Source: Priapulus caudatus (taxonomy: Eukaryota > Priapulida > Priapulimorpha > Priapulimorphida > Priapulidae). Taken from it: 56,847 bases of DNA. The stretch lies in assembly GCF_000485595.1 (NCBI RefSeq), contig NW_014577473.1:190825-247671 (forward strand). The letters run 5' to 3'. How positions within the stretch are numbered: the first letter of the stretch is position 1; each line of letters starts with the position of its first letter. Both the position numbers and the translations under genes were made by a program. The notes beneath the pieces are model-generated. The model did no database searches, was not told the DNA's origin, and saw nothing but the letters and a program-made list of their open reading frames with translations. Below are positions 1 through 10,150 of this stretch, one piece after another.

Positions 1-480
1 CTCAGCGTAAGTGAGGGCCCAGCTTAATCTAAATCGCTCAGTCATGTATTGGCCACTGACATTATGAAGCATTTTCAAAACATGGTTTACCATGGATGAT
101 GAAGGCAGTAACGCTCATAAGGCGTCTATGTCCCTCGGGGTACGGCCGAAACGGTAACCCTGGCGGACGGTGGGTATACCGGAAAACGTACCCCTGTAAA
201 CTATTTGATATATGGTTTAGCGAGTTAGGATTAGGGTTCAGGCGTTTAGGATTAGGCGTGTAGGGTTCGGGTTCGGGTTAGGCGAAGCGTAGGCCGTAGG
301 CGACTCCCTAGACTCGTTAGTGGAGTAGGCGAGGTACGGTCCGGCATATTAGATAGTACCAGGGTACGTTCCGGTATACCCCACCGTACCCAGGGTACGT
401 TCCGGCAGTACCCCGGGGGACATAGAGCCTCTCAGTGGCAGTAACTAGTAATTTCTCACATGATTTCTTGCAATATTTCT
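1..480 (-). mobile_element. LINE 3' fragment (ORF2 C-terminal part), split by a small element
   Basis: Positions 15-112 and 437 to about 480 match the 3' part of the long LINE at 40,037-42,984 in the same orientation; for example TCAGTCATGTATT at 41-53 and GGCAGTAACTAGTAATTT at 437-454. The LINE-like text stops at 112 and resumes at 437-445 after an inserted element. Many substitutions and stops show it is long dead. The start lies at or beyond the window edge. Confidence 0.7.
113..436. mobile_element. Small TIR element (MITE) with 9-bp target duplication
   Basis: GGCAGTAAC occurs at 104-112 and again at 437-445, directly flanking a 324-bp insert in LINE sequence. The insert ends are inverted: the left end has TCTATGTCCCTCGGGGTAC and the right end reads TCTATGTCCCCCGGGGTAC when reverse-complemented. 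A 9-bp duplication is typical of MULE-type elements, so a non-autonomous MULE is my best guess. The centre (about 215-285) holds TTAGGG/TTAGGATTAGG-like text. No coding capacity. Confidence 0.75.
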
Positions 481-879
481 GTTTGCAATAAGTTCCGCAA
501 AACCACTTTGCAGACAAGGGCAACACACCGACTTTGAATCATAAACACCGAGAGAGGCTCGGTTTTTAATTGCTTTTAAAGCTTGAATAGCTTTTACAAA
601 TTCTAGCTTTGACATGCTAATAGGTGAATAGTAATAGCTTAAAGAATGCTAATACGTAAATAGTATAGGTATTTCTAATATATATCAAGCACATAGGACA
701 TGGTCTGAACAGGAAGGTTTTACTGTATGGTCATGACTCGGCGCTGCTAGTATTACCAAAACACACATACACGTTGTCTAGGAGAAATTAAGCTTGCAAA
801 TGTCATGGGTTACACAATCTATCCGTGCACCTAGGGAAGACAGAAAGCATTCTGTTTCGATGAAAAAATGGAATGAGTC
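481..879. other. No gene seen
   Basis: AT-rich sequence with no ORF of note and no repeat I can connect to the rest of the window. It lies between two LINE fragments of opposite orientation. Confidence 0.6.
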
Positions 880-1497
880 GACTTACAAAGTTTCATGTGA
901 CATGCAATGGGTGAGATATTGAAAGTAAGACTGCACTGAAATACTTACGAGTAGACTTACAAGAGAGTTTTACTGCTGAAATGACAGGAAGCAAAGTTCT
1001 CAAAAACGTTAACAATACAGTGAAATGTTTTGACAGGAAAGATAAATATTCAAAGAAATGATGTAGAAAATTACTAGTTACTGCCTTTATGAATCGATGG
1101 TACACCATCTTTTGGAAATGCCGAATAATCTCAGTGGCCAATACATGACTGAGGGATTTAGATGAAGTTGCCAGATTGACCGCATCAAAACTATAGGGCT
1201 GGGGAGCTGTGAATGATTCAAGGAACAGTGGGAGTGAATGCAAACAAGACATTTATATATACTTCAATTGAAGCTTGCAACTCCCTACGACCTCACATGA
1301 GTAGGGATAGTAGGTGATTTCTTTATAAATTATGACCAATAGAATTTGTAAGGTTATTCAATAGCCCCAGTCACAAGAAACACAGATCGCTGTACAGAAT
1401 TAAGAAATTGGACTCATGAGACGAGTTACCGGTTTTTTGGTGACGAAATGTTGACGGATTTTTGGGAATCCTGAACTATGGGAAGGTATAGCAGTAA

Positions 1498-2347
1498 CCC
1501 AGCTAACAAAGTTATGTTCATTAAATGTTATGGGAATGTTTCTCTTAGGTTAGCAAAACATTATTCAGTAACGTTCTAATAACTTGTTTTAGGAAAGTTT
1601 TCCTGACATTCTGAGAACGTTTTTACAAACATTCACATAACATTGATCAACCTCCGAAAATGACATATTAACTGCAGCAACACTACGTATGCGCTGCAGT
1701 CTTACCTTAATGTCCCCAGTACGGCAGTACCATCACACACACATACACACACACACACACAAACAAGTACAAACAGTATAACTATCCCTATCACTAACCT
1801 TAACACAAATTATAAAGCGACTCGAGTCGTATATGATAGTGTCTAAACACAGATAAATTAATCTATGGTGTATAAAACCTTTGGCTTTCAATAACAAACT
1901 GAACTGAACTGTATCTGAACTGACAATCAATCCCAAACAACTAGTGTAGGCTAGCTAATTAATTAATTAATTAATTACTTAGGCTGGAGATTAATTAATA
2001 GCTAGTGAACGACATTATTTTGCGGGAAAGCGATGCATGCGCAAATGGACTACCGTACCCGTAGCCTCGAGACATTAAGATACGGCTACCGTCCCCGTAG
2101 CCACTGCGAACAAAAATACATTTGATACCTGTGCTAAAGTTTGCAACATCACAAAAACGGCAGTTAGGAGTTTCGAACCCATCCGAGGACGGTTAACGTT
2201 TTCCGAACATTCCAAGAACATAACTCTCTCACCAAGTAAAACCAATAAATGCATAACGATATGGGAATGTTCTTAGAATATTTTTGGCTAATGTAACCAA
2301 ACTAGAACCTCCAGCGAATGTTACAAGAATGTTCCGTGTTTGCTGGG
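1498..2347. mobile_element. MITE with CCCAGC termini
   Basis: The left end CCCAGCTAACAAAGTTATGT and the right end, read in reverse complement as CCCAGCAAACACGGAACATT, form imperfect terminal inverted repeats. The subterminal regions are rich in GGAATGTT/AACATTCC words, as in many non-autonomous TIR elements of marine animals. About 850 bp, non-coding. I see no clear target duplication. Confidence 0.6.
1735..1764 (+). repeat. (CA)n microsatellite
   Basis: ACACAC run with one interruption. Confidence 0.85.
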
Positions 2348-2460
2348 AAAATGGGACATTTTTGCAGCATTTCTACTCATTTCTGTGACTTAATTAGTTA
2401 TATATTAGACATTTCTTAAGCAATTACCCTGGTATTTCATATCAGGTCAGTTCCCAGAAA

Positions 2461-2849
2461 AGGTAAGTGATGCTGTAGATGGCCGGCGGTAATTTGCTGT
2501 GTTCTACAACTGTGTCTGACTTAGGTAAGTTTGAATTGAATCAATGCACTGCATTATACCTACAGTGCATACAGGAAGTTTCAGCTAGTAGGCAATAGAA
2601 TAAACAATTAATGGACGCTGCACTCTAGTAGCAGCTGGACTGTTTTGGCATTGTGGCAATGGCTAGAAATCGATGGTCACAGTATATCTTGTAACCGTGC
2701 CGTTTCATTACACAACACATCATTGCCATTAAAGTCTAAATAAAAGGGTAACTGGACGGGTATGAAACGACATAATTTGGTTCACTCGGCACTGAACTGT
2801 ACTATTCCTAGCCTTTAAAAGAAGCCGAAGATCGTTTTTCTAGGTGCTT
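2461..2849 (+). repeat. Dispersed 390-bp repeat, copy 1
   Basis: Matches 10,748-11,135 in the same orientation over its whole length with moderate divergence; shared landmarks include TACAGGAAGTTTCAGCTAGT and AAATAAAAGGGTAACTG. Non-coding and family unknown. Confidence 0.8.
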
Positions 2850-3504
2850 GGATATAGCGGGACGAGTTAATCATAGATGACTAGTTAGAAAAGAAGTCTG
2901 TGCGATTTTCACGGTAGTTTGCCGGTGTCATGTTTTGAACATAAACATTGTTTCAAACCAGCCATCAGATGTCCCAAGTCTCCCGGTATGACACGCTGCT
3001 CTCGGTGCCCCGGAATGAGGTCAGAAGTTCCGGTTTGTAACATTTTTCAGCCATATGAAAATTTACATCAGTAAATCAGTAAATTACTAAATTTGCCGTT
3101 CTTGTTGATGTACTTTGATTCCAGCGAACAATAAAAGGCGATGAAATGATAATTTTACATGTATACTTTATAAAAAATGGTGGTGTGCCGCGACAAACAC
3201 ATATCGCAGCCTGCCACAACTTTTTTCCTGTTTTTGCGCACTGCGATGTCTTATCCAATGCTGGCTCTCTTTCTTGAATTGCTGGCTCCCTTTCTTGGAC
3301 TTTCCCAACTTGGGACCTCTGAGCCATTGTGAACTCAAAATAGTAAGAATACATTGTAACATAATTATTTGATATCTCCTGCTTATTATGAGCTATAATA
3401 CTTATAGAAATGTAATAGTTATGATATTGTAAAAATCCTCCAAACTTCAAATGTCCTGTTTTCGTGATTTTATGGACTTTTTGCTCACGTGACTACAATG
3501 GCTA
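2850..3504. other. Inter-repeat sequence, no gene seen
   Basis: Forms the right part of the 1,302-3,504 insertion. Overlapping ORFs of up to 124 codons on the minus strand show no recognisable domain and look accidental. Confidence 0.5.
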
Positions 3505-3672
3505 ACATGAGATGTGCAGCCACATATATTACTTTGAAAGGGCAAGTGAACAAACATGTTCTAACTTATGGAAAACGTCAAGAAGATGCAACACAGTCAC
3601 TTCATATTTCAGTAATCTGGTATAAATAAATAGATGAAATAGACGGTATATAGGGTAGGTAGGTATGGGTAG

Positions 3673-4183
3673 CATGGTTCGCACAGTTCTTGATAAGTCC
3701 TTGAATTTGAAGGTAGTCCTTGAAAAGTACTTGAATTTAGTAAATGTTGATTTTGTGCTTGAAAAGTGCTTGAATTTCATGAAAATGTCCTTGAATTTTT
3801 AGAAAGAATCCTTGCATGTAAGAAAAAGAAATTTTGTACCATCAATAATGTGCAAACCTCAATAAAAATTTCGTTAAATGAGCTTAAAAAGCTATAGGCA
3901 CGATAGACAGTTAAATGATTATCACAAATTACAGTAAGTCAGTAAAAGCAGTCAGTAAATCAAGGTATGTTGTAGAAGTGACAGTGTTTAGAAGGGTTTA
4001 GTAATGTAATCCAGGTAAGTTTTAGAGGTGACATGCAGTGATTAAGAATGGGGTTATTAAATTAATCCAGGTATGTTTTGTTCTGTGTATGAATTTCAAT
4101 AAAATGTCTGATAAAATGTCCTTGAATTTCCGATAAAATGTCATTGAAAAGTCCTTGGAAAAAATTTCAGTCCTGTATGAACC
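3673..4183. mobile_element. hAT-like MITE with 8-bp target duplication
   Basis: ATGGGTAG at 3,665-3,672 is repeated at 4,184-4,191. The insert begins CATGGTTCGCACAG and its other end reads GGTTCATACAG on the opposite strand, giving short imperfect TIRs. The interior is built of repeated TCCTTGAATTT-like words. An 8-bp duplication is the hAT signature. It sits in the GGTAG-rich tail of the LINE fragment. No coding capacity. Confidence 0.75.
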
Positions 4184-4191
4184 ATGGGTAG

Positions 4192-5300
4192 GTAGGCACA
4201 GGTAGGGGAGGAACATTGTCTTTTGACTTCTTACATCTAACAACGTCACAGTTGTATGAACTACAATACAGTGGCATGATATATCGATGGATGCAATATG
4301 GATCGATATCAATGAAATGTTGCAACCTATATGCCCATTGCAATATGCACAAATCCACTCTGTTCTGCAGTATATATATGCTGTAACTATGACGTCATAA
4401 TCGGAAACATGAGAACATCACATTGGTCTCCCAAGATGAATATGGCAAGTTCAAGCGCAAGTCACGATTCCAGGGGTTACAGCTAGACTGGTACCCACCT
4501 TGACTCTGCCAAGTATCCTTGGCTACAATGAACTCAGTTAGTGTAGCATGTCGAACTGTCGAGCAGGTAGCAGTCTAGCTTAGCCGCCGCAGCCGTGTCC
4601 ACAAAAACTACGGGCAAATGCCATGAACATATAGGCTCGTTGTGCCATCTATCGCACGCCATATGTTCTAAATAAATGTCAGGGCATGAAACAGCAAAAA
4701 TGGTAAATCTGTTTTCTACAGAAAAACGATGCGCGCCGAGCAGCAAACCAACAATTACGCCCATTTGTAAGAAATGTCTACTTACGTGCGTAGTGAAAAG
4801 GCTTGCGGAATCGCCAGAACGGCTCAATTGAGCAATTATCCACCAATCTTGGTATACTGTAAACCTGTGAAGATTTACTCCAATCGAATGCAGCGTATTT
4901 GACTTAGTGTGCCGCTACGCGGTGTTTTTCGCGCTTTGCGCGAGATCCGGGCTGCCAATTGTCTAGTATCCCCCAAATGATCTGGTCTCCCTTTTTTATA
5001 CTAGATTTCAACATTCAAATTTTTTACACTGTAAAGTGGTAAATACGATTCCGAAGAGCAAAGAATGAAGGGATAACACTGGCAGGTAATTGACAAATGA
5101 ATAACAAAGAACACTTGTAATTGGTACCAACAGGTTGTGTAACTGCGAGACTACGTAACTGCGAGAACTATGTATTATCCTCACTGAGACAATCATCACC
5201 GTTTTTGAGGGATAGCTGATAACTCAACAACCACTATCCTGATTTTCTTTACTAACGAGGATCGTATCAAGATATCGAGGGATAACAAGCATTCAAAATC
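4192..5300. other. No gene seen; contains one short hairpin element
   Basis: AT-rich and low-copy in appearance. Small ORFs (for example 4,534-4,827 minus, 97 codons) carry no recognisable domain. The only structured part is the hairpin at 4,481-4,580. Confidence 0.5.
4481..4580. repeat. Hairpin element with AGACTGGTACC-type termini (copy 1)
   Basis: Begins AGCTAGACTGGTACCC and ends GGTAGCAGTCTAGCT, an imperfect 15-16-bp inverted repeat around 70 bp. The same terminal word occurs in hairpins at 5,715-5,793 and 9,727-9,854. Confidence 0.6.
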
Positions 5301-5957
5301 AGGGGCCGGTTTCACGAAGCGTACTTAAGTATTGAATCGTGATTAAATCACTAATCATGATTAACTTCTCGTACTTAAATTAAAGTGACTGTTTCACGAA
5401 GCGTAATTAACTTTAATCATGATTAAGTTAATCACAATATTTAATTCTACTCAGGAGCATGATTAAATCCACTAATCATAATTAGTTACTAGTACTAGAA
5501 CTTAGAAGTAGGTAGTACTAGTATATTAAGTACGCTGCAGATTTTACAATTGAAAATTTTACTTCAATTTTTTCCCAAGGAAATTTAAATTATCTAAGAT
5601 TTGCTGTACTACTTCAATCATTATAGTTACAAATTAATTCCTTTTCATGTACCGAACTTGAAGATATTTTTGGCGTATTGGTCCGCCATATTGAATACCG
5701 TGTAATTTGTTTTAGACTGGTACTCGCTCCCACCTCGATTACTCGATTCCCATTGAGTAACTATAAGCCGAGAGGGGAGCGAGTACCAGTCTATTCATGT
5801 TGAAGTCGGCTAATTATGTGATTAGTTAAATATGTACTTAAATCGTTTCGTGAAACAGATTTTTGAGTATGATTAACTAATCATGATTACGGGAAGTTAA
5901 GTATGATTAGAGATTTAATCATACTTAAGTTAAGTACGCTTCGTGAAACCGGCCCCT
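5301..5957. mobile_element. MITE with GGGGCCGGTTTCACGAAG termini
   Basis: AGGGGCCGGTTTCACGAAGC at 5,301-5,320 is the perfect reverse complement of the right end, and the similarity continues for about 28 bp. The interior is filled with ATTAATCATGATTAA-like words and is itself largely palindromic. Such termini are widespread in animal MITEs. No ORF and no clear target duplication. Confidence 0.85.
5715..5793. repeat. Hairpin nested in the MITE (AGACTGGTACTCGCTCCC arms)
   Basis: AGACTGGTACTCGCTCCC near 5,715 is mirrored by GGGAGCGAGTACCAGTCT ending near 5,793. The termini resemble the hairpins at 4,481 and 9,727, so this is probably a small element inside the larger MITE. Confidence 0.75.
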
Positions 5958-6088
5958 GGTATCCAACACAAAATTCTACTTTCACCGGGATATCGGGATA
6001 CAGCTAATTTCGATCACAGAAGTAATATAGCATGGGATTTTCGTATGACCCCGCATTGTTACAAATAGAACAGGGCAGTTATAATTAC

Positions 6089-6377
6089 CTGTTTGCATTT
6101 GACAGACCAACACATCCCAGATTCATGAGTTTAAACAGATGGGCAACCTTGTAGATGCTGTTCCCAGATATGATGGTGCATGTTGGCAGCAGGAGGTTGA
6201 AAGCGTACATGTCTCTGATGAGTGGCTGTGAGCACCATCTTCCTCGAACAAGGGGCTGCATCAGCGCTGCACTTCCAACTGACAAGAAGCGCTGTCCACG
6301 GAAGTTTGTACGAGAACACCATCTCTTCTGTGCAAACCACATATTGTACCATATGCTTTCCTGGCAGAGCCATGGTA
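6089..6377 (-). pseudogene. Transposase-like gene, 5' exon now on the minus strand
   Basis: A 289-bp exon on the minus strand, bounded by an acceptor (CTCTTTTTAG before 6,377) and a donor (CAG|GTAATT at 6,089/6,088). It encodes a conserved-looking stretch with WCSQPLIRDMYAFNLLLP and a following hydrophobic segment. From memory of unnamed metazoan transposase-like proteins, this motif lies just before the block that here is found at 11,524-11,858 on the opposite strand. The exon ends after two bases of a codon and the other exon starts with the third, so the phases fit. I infer one gene broken by an inversion. The superfamily is uncertain (Kolobok-like is a candidate). Confidence 0.55.
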
Positions 6378-6558
6378 CTAAAAAGAGCAGGATAAATTGT
6401 GGAGCAGTGATGTATTATGTGGCAAGACAATGAATATAAAATTGTAGTGTCACGGCATGAGTACGTGTGACATAAGAACACCAGAAGTTGTGGCATTTGT
6501 TTAAGCATCATTTACAGAGAAGAAGATGTTAGCCACTAAGGAAACATGTGTTGATTAC

Positions 6559-6776
6559 CTGATGACAAATAGGACAGGTTCGATAAATGTTATTGCTTTG
6601 TCCGCATCCAACATTACGTCTGTGTCTTTGTAAACGTTTCCTTGGAACATTTGCGCCTTGCTGGTCGCAGGTGACTGTTGTTCTTCCTCTTCTTCATATA
6701 GACCTGGGCCTAGATCCATTTCCTCTTCAGCATTTGCAGTTGCATCAAATGCGAATACTTCCTCGTCAACCGTCAT
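6559..6776 (-). pseudogene. Possible upstream exon with acidic N-terminus
   Basis: A 73-codon reading frame starts with ATG at 6,776, is rich in Asp and Glu (EEEMDLGP, YEEEEEQQ) and ends at a plausible donor CAG|GTAATC. It lies upstream of the exon at 6,089-6,377 on the same strand, but the splice phases of these two frames do not match. It may be a separate or mis-framed exon. An alternative frame near the 3' end gives TCPICHQ, a zinc-finger-like start. Weak call. Confidence 0.3.
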
Positions 6777-6849
6777 TTGAGACAGGATATCGCTGGGTGC
6801 AGCTTTGCAAGAACAATATAGTTGTCAAAAATAAGTTGCCAAACTAACC

Positions 6850-7322
6850 ATATTTTTAAAGTAATGGTGTGATATTTTGGCAACGCAATACTTCTAATGC
6901 TGCCGATATTTGACTTATTGCTGATATTTTCCGATACCCAATATTCAAGTTTATATCGGCATGTATCGGACTTTTCTTTTTTTACAATGGCAAGCCCAAG
7001 AAAACTGAGAAAATATTTTTTGATAGAAATCACCACTTTACCCGACATATAACAATAATCCCCATCTGCATTCATCATAAAAAGAACTTCTCCAAAATGG
7101 ACGTATAGTACATGAATATGCACACAAAGGTAGCGCAGGAGCTAGTTTGAGCAAAGATCCACGGCGTGGAGCACGGAGCTCAGTGAGCTCTAGTCTAGCT
7201 AGTGTTGTGCGCTGGGCCAGCGCTGTACTGTCGGTTATGCTATTGTAAAAGCCATGTTTTATAGCTAATCAGAGTGTCCTTATAACTTATATCATTACAT
7301 GCAATGAAGTCAATAGCAAAAC
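6850..7322. other. No gene seen
   Basis: AT-rich sequence. A 116-codon frame at 6,773-7,123 on the minus strand has no recognisable domain and probably is intron or intergenic sequence. Confidence 0.5.
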
Positions 7323-7490
7323 CCAGATGAGACGTGATACTAGAGAAGCGTTTCCGAAAGGAGGTGTTGATCCGAAGCGCTGAGCGCAGATCTTACACGC
7401 AGTTCTGCGGCAAAGAGCACGCAACCGCGGGAACGTCCTACGACGGTATGCAGCGCTGGCAGCTATGGATCCGTGCGCCGAATGCATAGG
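7323..7490 (+). repeat. Inverted repeat arm 1 (pairs with 11,136-11,303)
   Basis: About 168 bp that is a close reverse complement of 11,136-11,303. Shared words include GAGGTGTTGATCCGAAGCGC here and its reverse complement near 11,247. GC-rich relative to its surroundings. The arms are separated by 3.6 kb; family unknown. Confidence 0.85.
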
Positions 7491-7518
7491 TCGGCGCACG
7501 GATCCATAGCTGCCAGCG
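7454..7518. repeat. Perfect 28-bp hairpin with 9-bp loop
   Basis: The arm at 7,454-7,481 is exactly reverse-complementary to 7,491-7,518 (core GGATCCGTGCGCCGA / TCGGCGCACGGATCC). The loop is ATGCATAGG. It forms the inner edge of inverted-repeat arm 1 and is absent in this doubled form at 11,136. Confidence 0.9.
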
Positions 7519-7984
7519 AGCAGTCGATAATTTTAACGGGAATACAATGAAATAGCTCAGCTGCATTGAGCTGCTGTTGTTTGCAAGTTCAATGAAAATA
7601 TCAATAAATGTGTCAACAGTTTCTACTTCTACACTGTGTTGTATAAGTTTGATTATGAATTGTATTTTATTATGCGTCAGCAGCTTCATGTAACGAGCGG
7701 CAGCTGCAGCGGATACATAAGCTGGGTTTTAAAATAATACATGCGGAAATAATACGCTTCTATTCATGTAAATAGAAATGTTGACCTATATACAAAGAAT
7801 GAGGAGGTAATAATCACAAATATTGTCAATAGGTCAATAGCTCCTGATATTATCTGTGAATTGTGCGTGTTAAATGACATACTTATGTTACGCCATGACT
7901 TGTGGCCAGGCTAAAAAATCATTTTGTTGAGGAAACAGATTTTTGTGACTTCTGAACAATTGTTCCTAATGAACATTTTAAAGA
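7519..7984. other. No gene seen
   Basis: AT-rich sequence with short ORFs that carry no recognisable domain. Confidence 0.5.
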
Positions 7985-8560
7985 CACTGACGCACGCATT
8001 GAGCGACGCACACACACATACAAACACATACATGCACCCATACAAATGTCTGTGCCGGCCTGCGTGTGTACGTACGTGCGTCGGTGTGTGACTGCGTGCG
8101 TTGATACATGTATACGCACGTGTGTGCGTATTTGTCTGCTTCGTAGTACTACAGCTAGCTATGTGCTTGCGTGCTTGGCTGCCTGTATAAGTAGGTACAG
8201 GCGTGCGTACGTGCGTCCGTCTGTGCGTGCCTGCGTGCGGGCGTAATCATTAGAATGTGTGCGGACGCATGAGAGTATACAGCAAACTGCGATCAGAAAG
8301 CATATCCACACAAAGCAGCTAAACGTATGCACGCCTGCGCATGCCTGGACGCACGCGCATACGCACGCTCGCAGGCACGTGCACGCGGACGCTTGCATGT
8401 AGGCGTACACGCACGCCCGCACGCACCTGCACATGCACACATACATAGAAGATGCGCGCATAGTGATACGCGTGTATCTAGACGCTACACGTACACATAA
8501 AGACGTATGTATCCCGTGTACGCACACACAGGAAGGTACGCAATCGCGACGGGCACCGCA
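7985..8560. repeat. CA/CG-rich minisatellite block with strand switch
   Basis: Degenerate ACGCACGC-type text at 7,985-8,045 switches to the complementary TGCGTGCG-type at 8,046-8,250 and back to ACGCACGC-type at about 8,325-8,540. Long apparent ORFs here on both strands are by-products of the repeat. Confidence 0.8.
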
Positions 8561-8990
8561 TGCCGTTTTTCCCACGGTGACCATCAAGGTAACTGCGAGC
8601 AAGCGAGTTGCAAGTTTTTTTCCGCAAAGTCGCAAATCACAGAACAGCAATGAGGGCCGTGTCCCTCGACCGTAGGGGTAGACGAAGTTTTTGCTTTAGG
8701 CGGCACGCTGGCAGCATGTAATACATGCAAAAATGCTTATCCGCTTTGGCCCGCGCGCTGCGGGTGAAACAAGAAAAACGCCAACTTCAAATTATATTAT
8801 GTAGTGTTCGCTGTACGTACGTACGGCGGACTTGTGTACATTTGAGGCGACGGCAGGCATTTTCTCTCGGGCTATCGCTCCCCTTATTGTTCGTACGAGA
8901 CTGCTTATCGTAGCACGACAATTATACGATATACATTTAGCTACACATATATACAAGGAAATCTATTACAAAGGTTATAGGTAAGCATTG
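8561..8990. other. No gene seen
   Basis: Moderately GC-rich sequence with only short frames (for example 62 codons at 8,725-8,913) and no domain I recognise. Confidence 0.5.
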
Positions 8991-9424
8991 TACTACTGCA
9001 ATGACGTCAATGAAACACTACAGCCCAGAGGTATTTAAAGAGATCGTAATGAAAAAGAAATGCTTGGATATGTTGAATTAAGATTCTATAGATATATACG
9101 TTAGAACAAGTAACTTTTAAAACCTATCTTGTTGAAGCGATCGACACTGTAGCACGCATTAAGCAGGTGACAATAAAACACACACGAGAGACATGGTTCA
9201 ACTCGCAGATAAAGGAACTTATTCGGCAAAGGGAGGGACAGGAAACTATTACAATTCACGAGAAATAACGATGACGTTGACTTTAGGCATTTTTTAGTTA
9301 CTTACAAATAAAACTCACAATGACATTAAGAGGGCAAAGGGCTATTTTTCTACAGAAAAGATTGAAAGGAACAACAACAATAATCGTAACAAACTATGGC
9401 ACCCTCGAAAAAGTATGGCTATGA

Positions 9425-10007
9425 AGCCTGCCCCCCCCCCACTCCGAGGTTGGAAAGACCGCATGCGCGTTCCCAAAATCTCCGGTAAACGAGTATTTTT
9501 CGTGCGACAAAATCCGGCCCAAGAATTGTAAAAAAAAGGGGTGTATTTGACTTTTCACCCGGAGATTTCTTTAAAAATGGTGTGTTTTTCCTCTCTCTCT
9601 TTCATCTTGAATATCATAGAAAATCAAATTCCTGAAATTCCTGCTAGTTTTGAAAGCTGATTCAGGATTATTTCATTTTGAAAAATAAAAATATTGCTCC
9701 CTAGTTCCCCTCGATCACTGAACTCTACACTACGTAGTGCAGACTGGTACCCGGTTGACAGTTCCACACGCTACACTAACGTCACTATGTCAGTGAAGCG
9801 AAGGATACGTACCGGAGTGAAGGTGGCGAACGGGTACCAGTCTATACGTAGTGTTCCGGATTTAAGGGGTTCTCCAAGGCAGGAAAAACCCGCAAAAAGC
9901 CCGCGAAAGGGGGGTTCAGAAATTTTGGCAGTCCTGAGATAGGGGGTGCTTTCAAATGTAGGGAACGAGCATATGCGTACCCTAAATAACACTGAGTGGG
10001 GGGTCCG
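9425..10007. mobile_element. hAT-like element with 8-bp target duplication
   Basis: GGCTATGA at 9,417-9,424 is repeated at 10,008-10,015, and the LINE text is continuous across the two. The ends share CCCCCCACTC in inverted orientation (left AGCCTGCCCCCCCC, right GAGTGGGGGGTCCG). 583 bp with no transposase. A hairpin element is nested in it at 9,727-9,854. Confidence 0.75.
9727..9854. repeat. Hairpin element with AGACTGGTACC-type termini (copy 3)
   Basis: ACACTACGTA at 9,727-9,736 mirrors TACGTAGTGT at 9,845-9,854, and inside these AGACTGGTACCCG mirrors CGGGTACCAGTCT. Related termini occur at 4,481 and 5,715. Confidence 0.75.
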
Positions 10008-10150
10008 GGCTATGACGTTAAACAATAAAGCAAAGAATAACTGTGGTGAGGTAGCTTTAAAATTTTAAAAATTAGGGGTACTAGGAAATAATTTGAAAGT
10101 TTGCCCTGTAAGCAAAGAAGAGGTCTTAACTCTACTTCCTAACCTAGCTA

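Larger units (their letters stand above)
1302..3504. mobile_element. 2.2-kb insertion with 7-bp target duplication
   Basis: ACATGAG lies on both sides (1,295-1,301 and 3,505-3,511), and the LINE text is continuous once one copy and the insert are set aside. The insert ends are weakly inverted (TAGGGATAGTAG on the left, TAGCCATTGTAG on the right strand). No transposase ORF is visible. It contains a further MITE (1,498-2,347) and one copy of a 390-bp dispersed repeat (2,461-2,849). Superfamily undetermined. Confidence 0.6.
880..3640 (+). mobile_element. LINE 3' end fragment, interrupted by a 2.2-kb insertion
   Basis: Positions 880-1,301 and 3,512-3,640 together match the end of ORF2 of the LINE at 40,037-42,984, in the opposite orientation to that copy. 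Shared landmarks are GACATGCAATGGGT near 900, ACATTTATATATACTTCAAT at 1,248-1,267 and AAAGGGCAAGTGAA near 3,536. The two pieces are separated by an insert flanked by ACATGAG (1,295-1,301 and 3,505-3,511). After the coding end the sequence runs into GGTAG-rich repeats (3,645-3,672 and 4,184-4,205), resembling the short tandem tails of CR1/L2-type LINEs. Stops and indels make it non-functional. Confidence 0.75.
8996..10150 (+). mobile_element. Degenerate LINE ORF2 fragment (endonuclease-RT linker), interrupted
   Basis: On the plus strand, 8,996-9,424 can be read in shifting frames as the linker after the endonuclease of the LINE at 40,037-42,984; short matches are SMKHYSPEVFKEI, ETWFNSQIKELIRQR and KRAKGYFSTEKIE. 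At 10,016-10,150 the same element resumes with GVLGNN and CPVSKEEVL, the start of the RT region. The gap is a 583-bp insertion with target duplication. The opposite orientation and heavy decay show it is an old separate copy. There is no protein product. Confidence 0.75.

Noticed and set aside
220-285. Chromosome end
   Set aside because: The TTAGGG-like words are few, degenerate and enclosed within a mobile element flanked by target duplication.
2160-2190. tRNA B-box-like text (TTTCGAACCCATCC)
   Set aside because: No A box or cloverleaf could be built around it.
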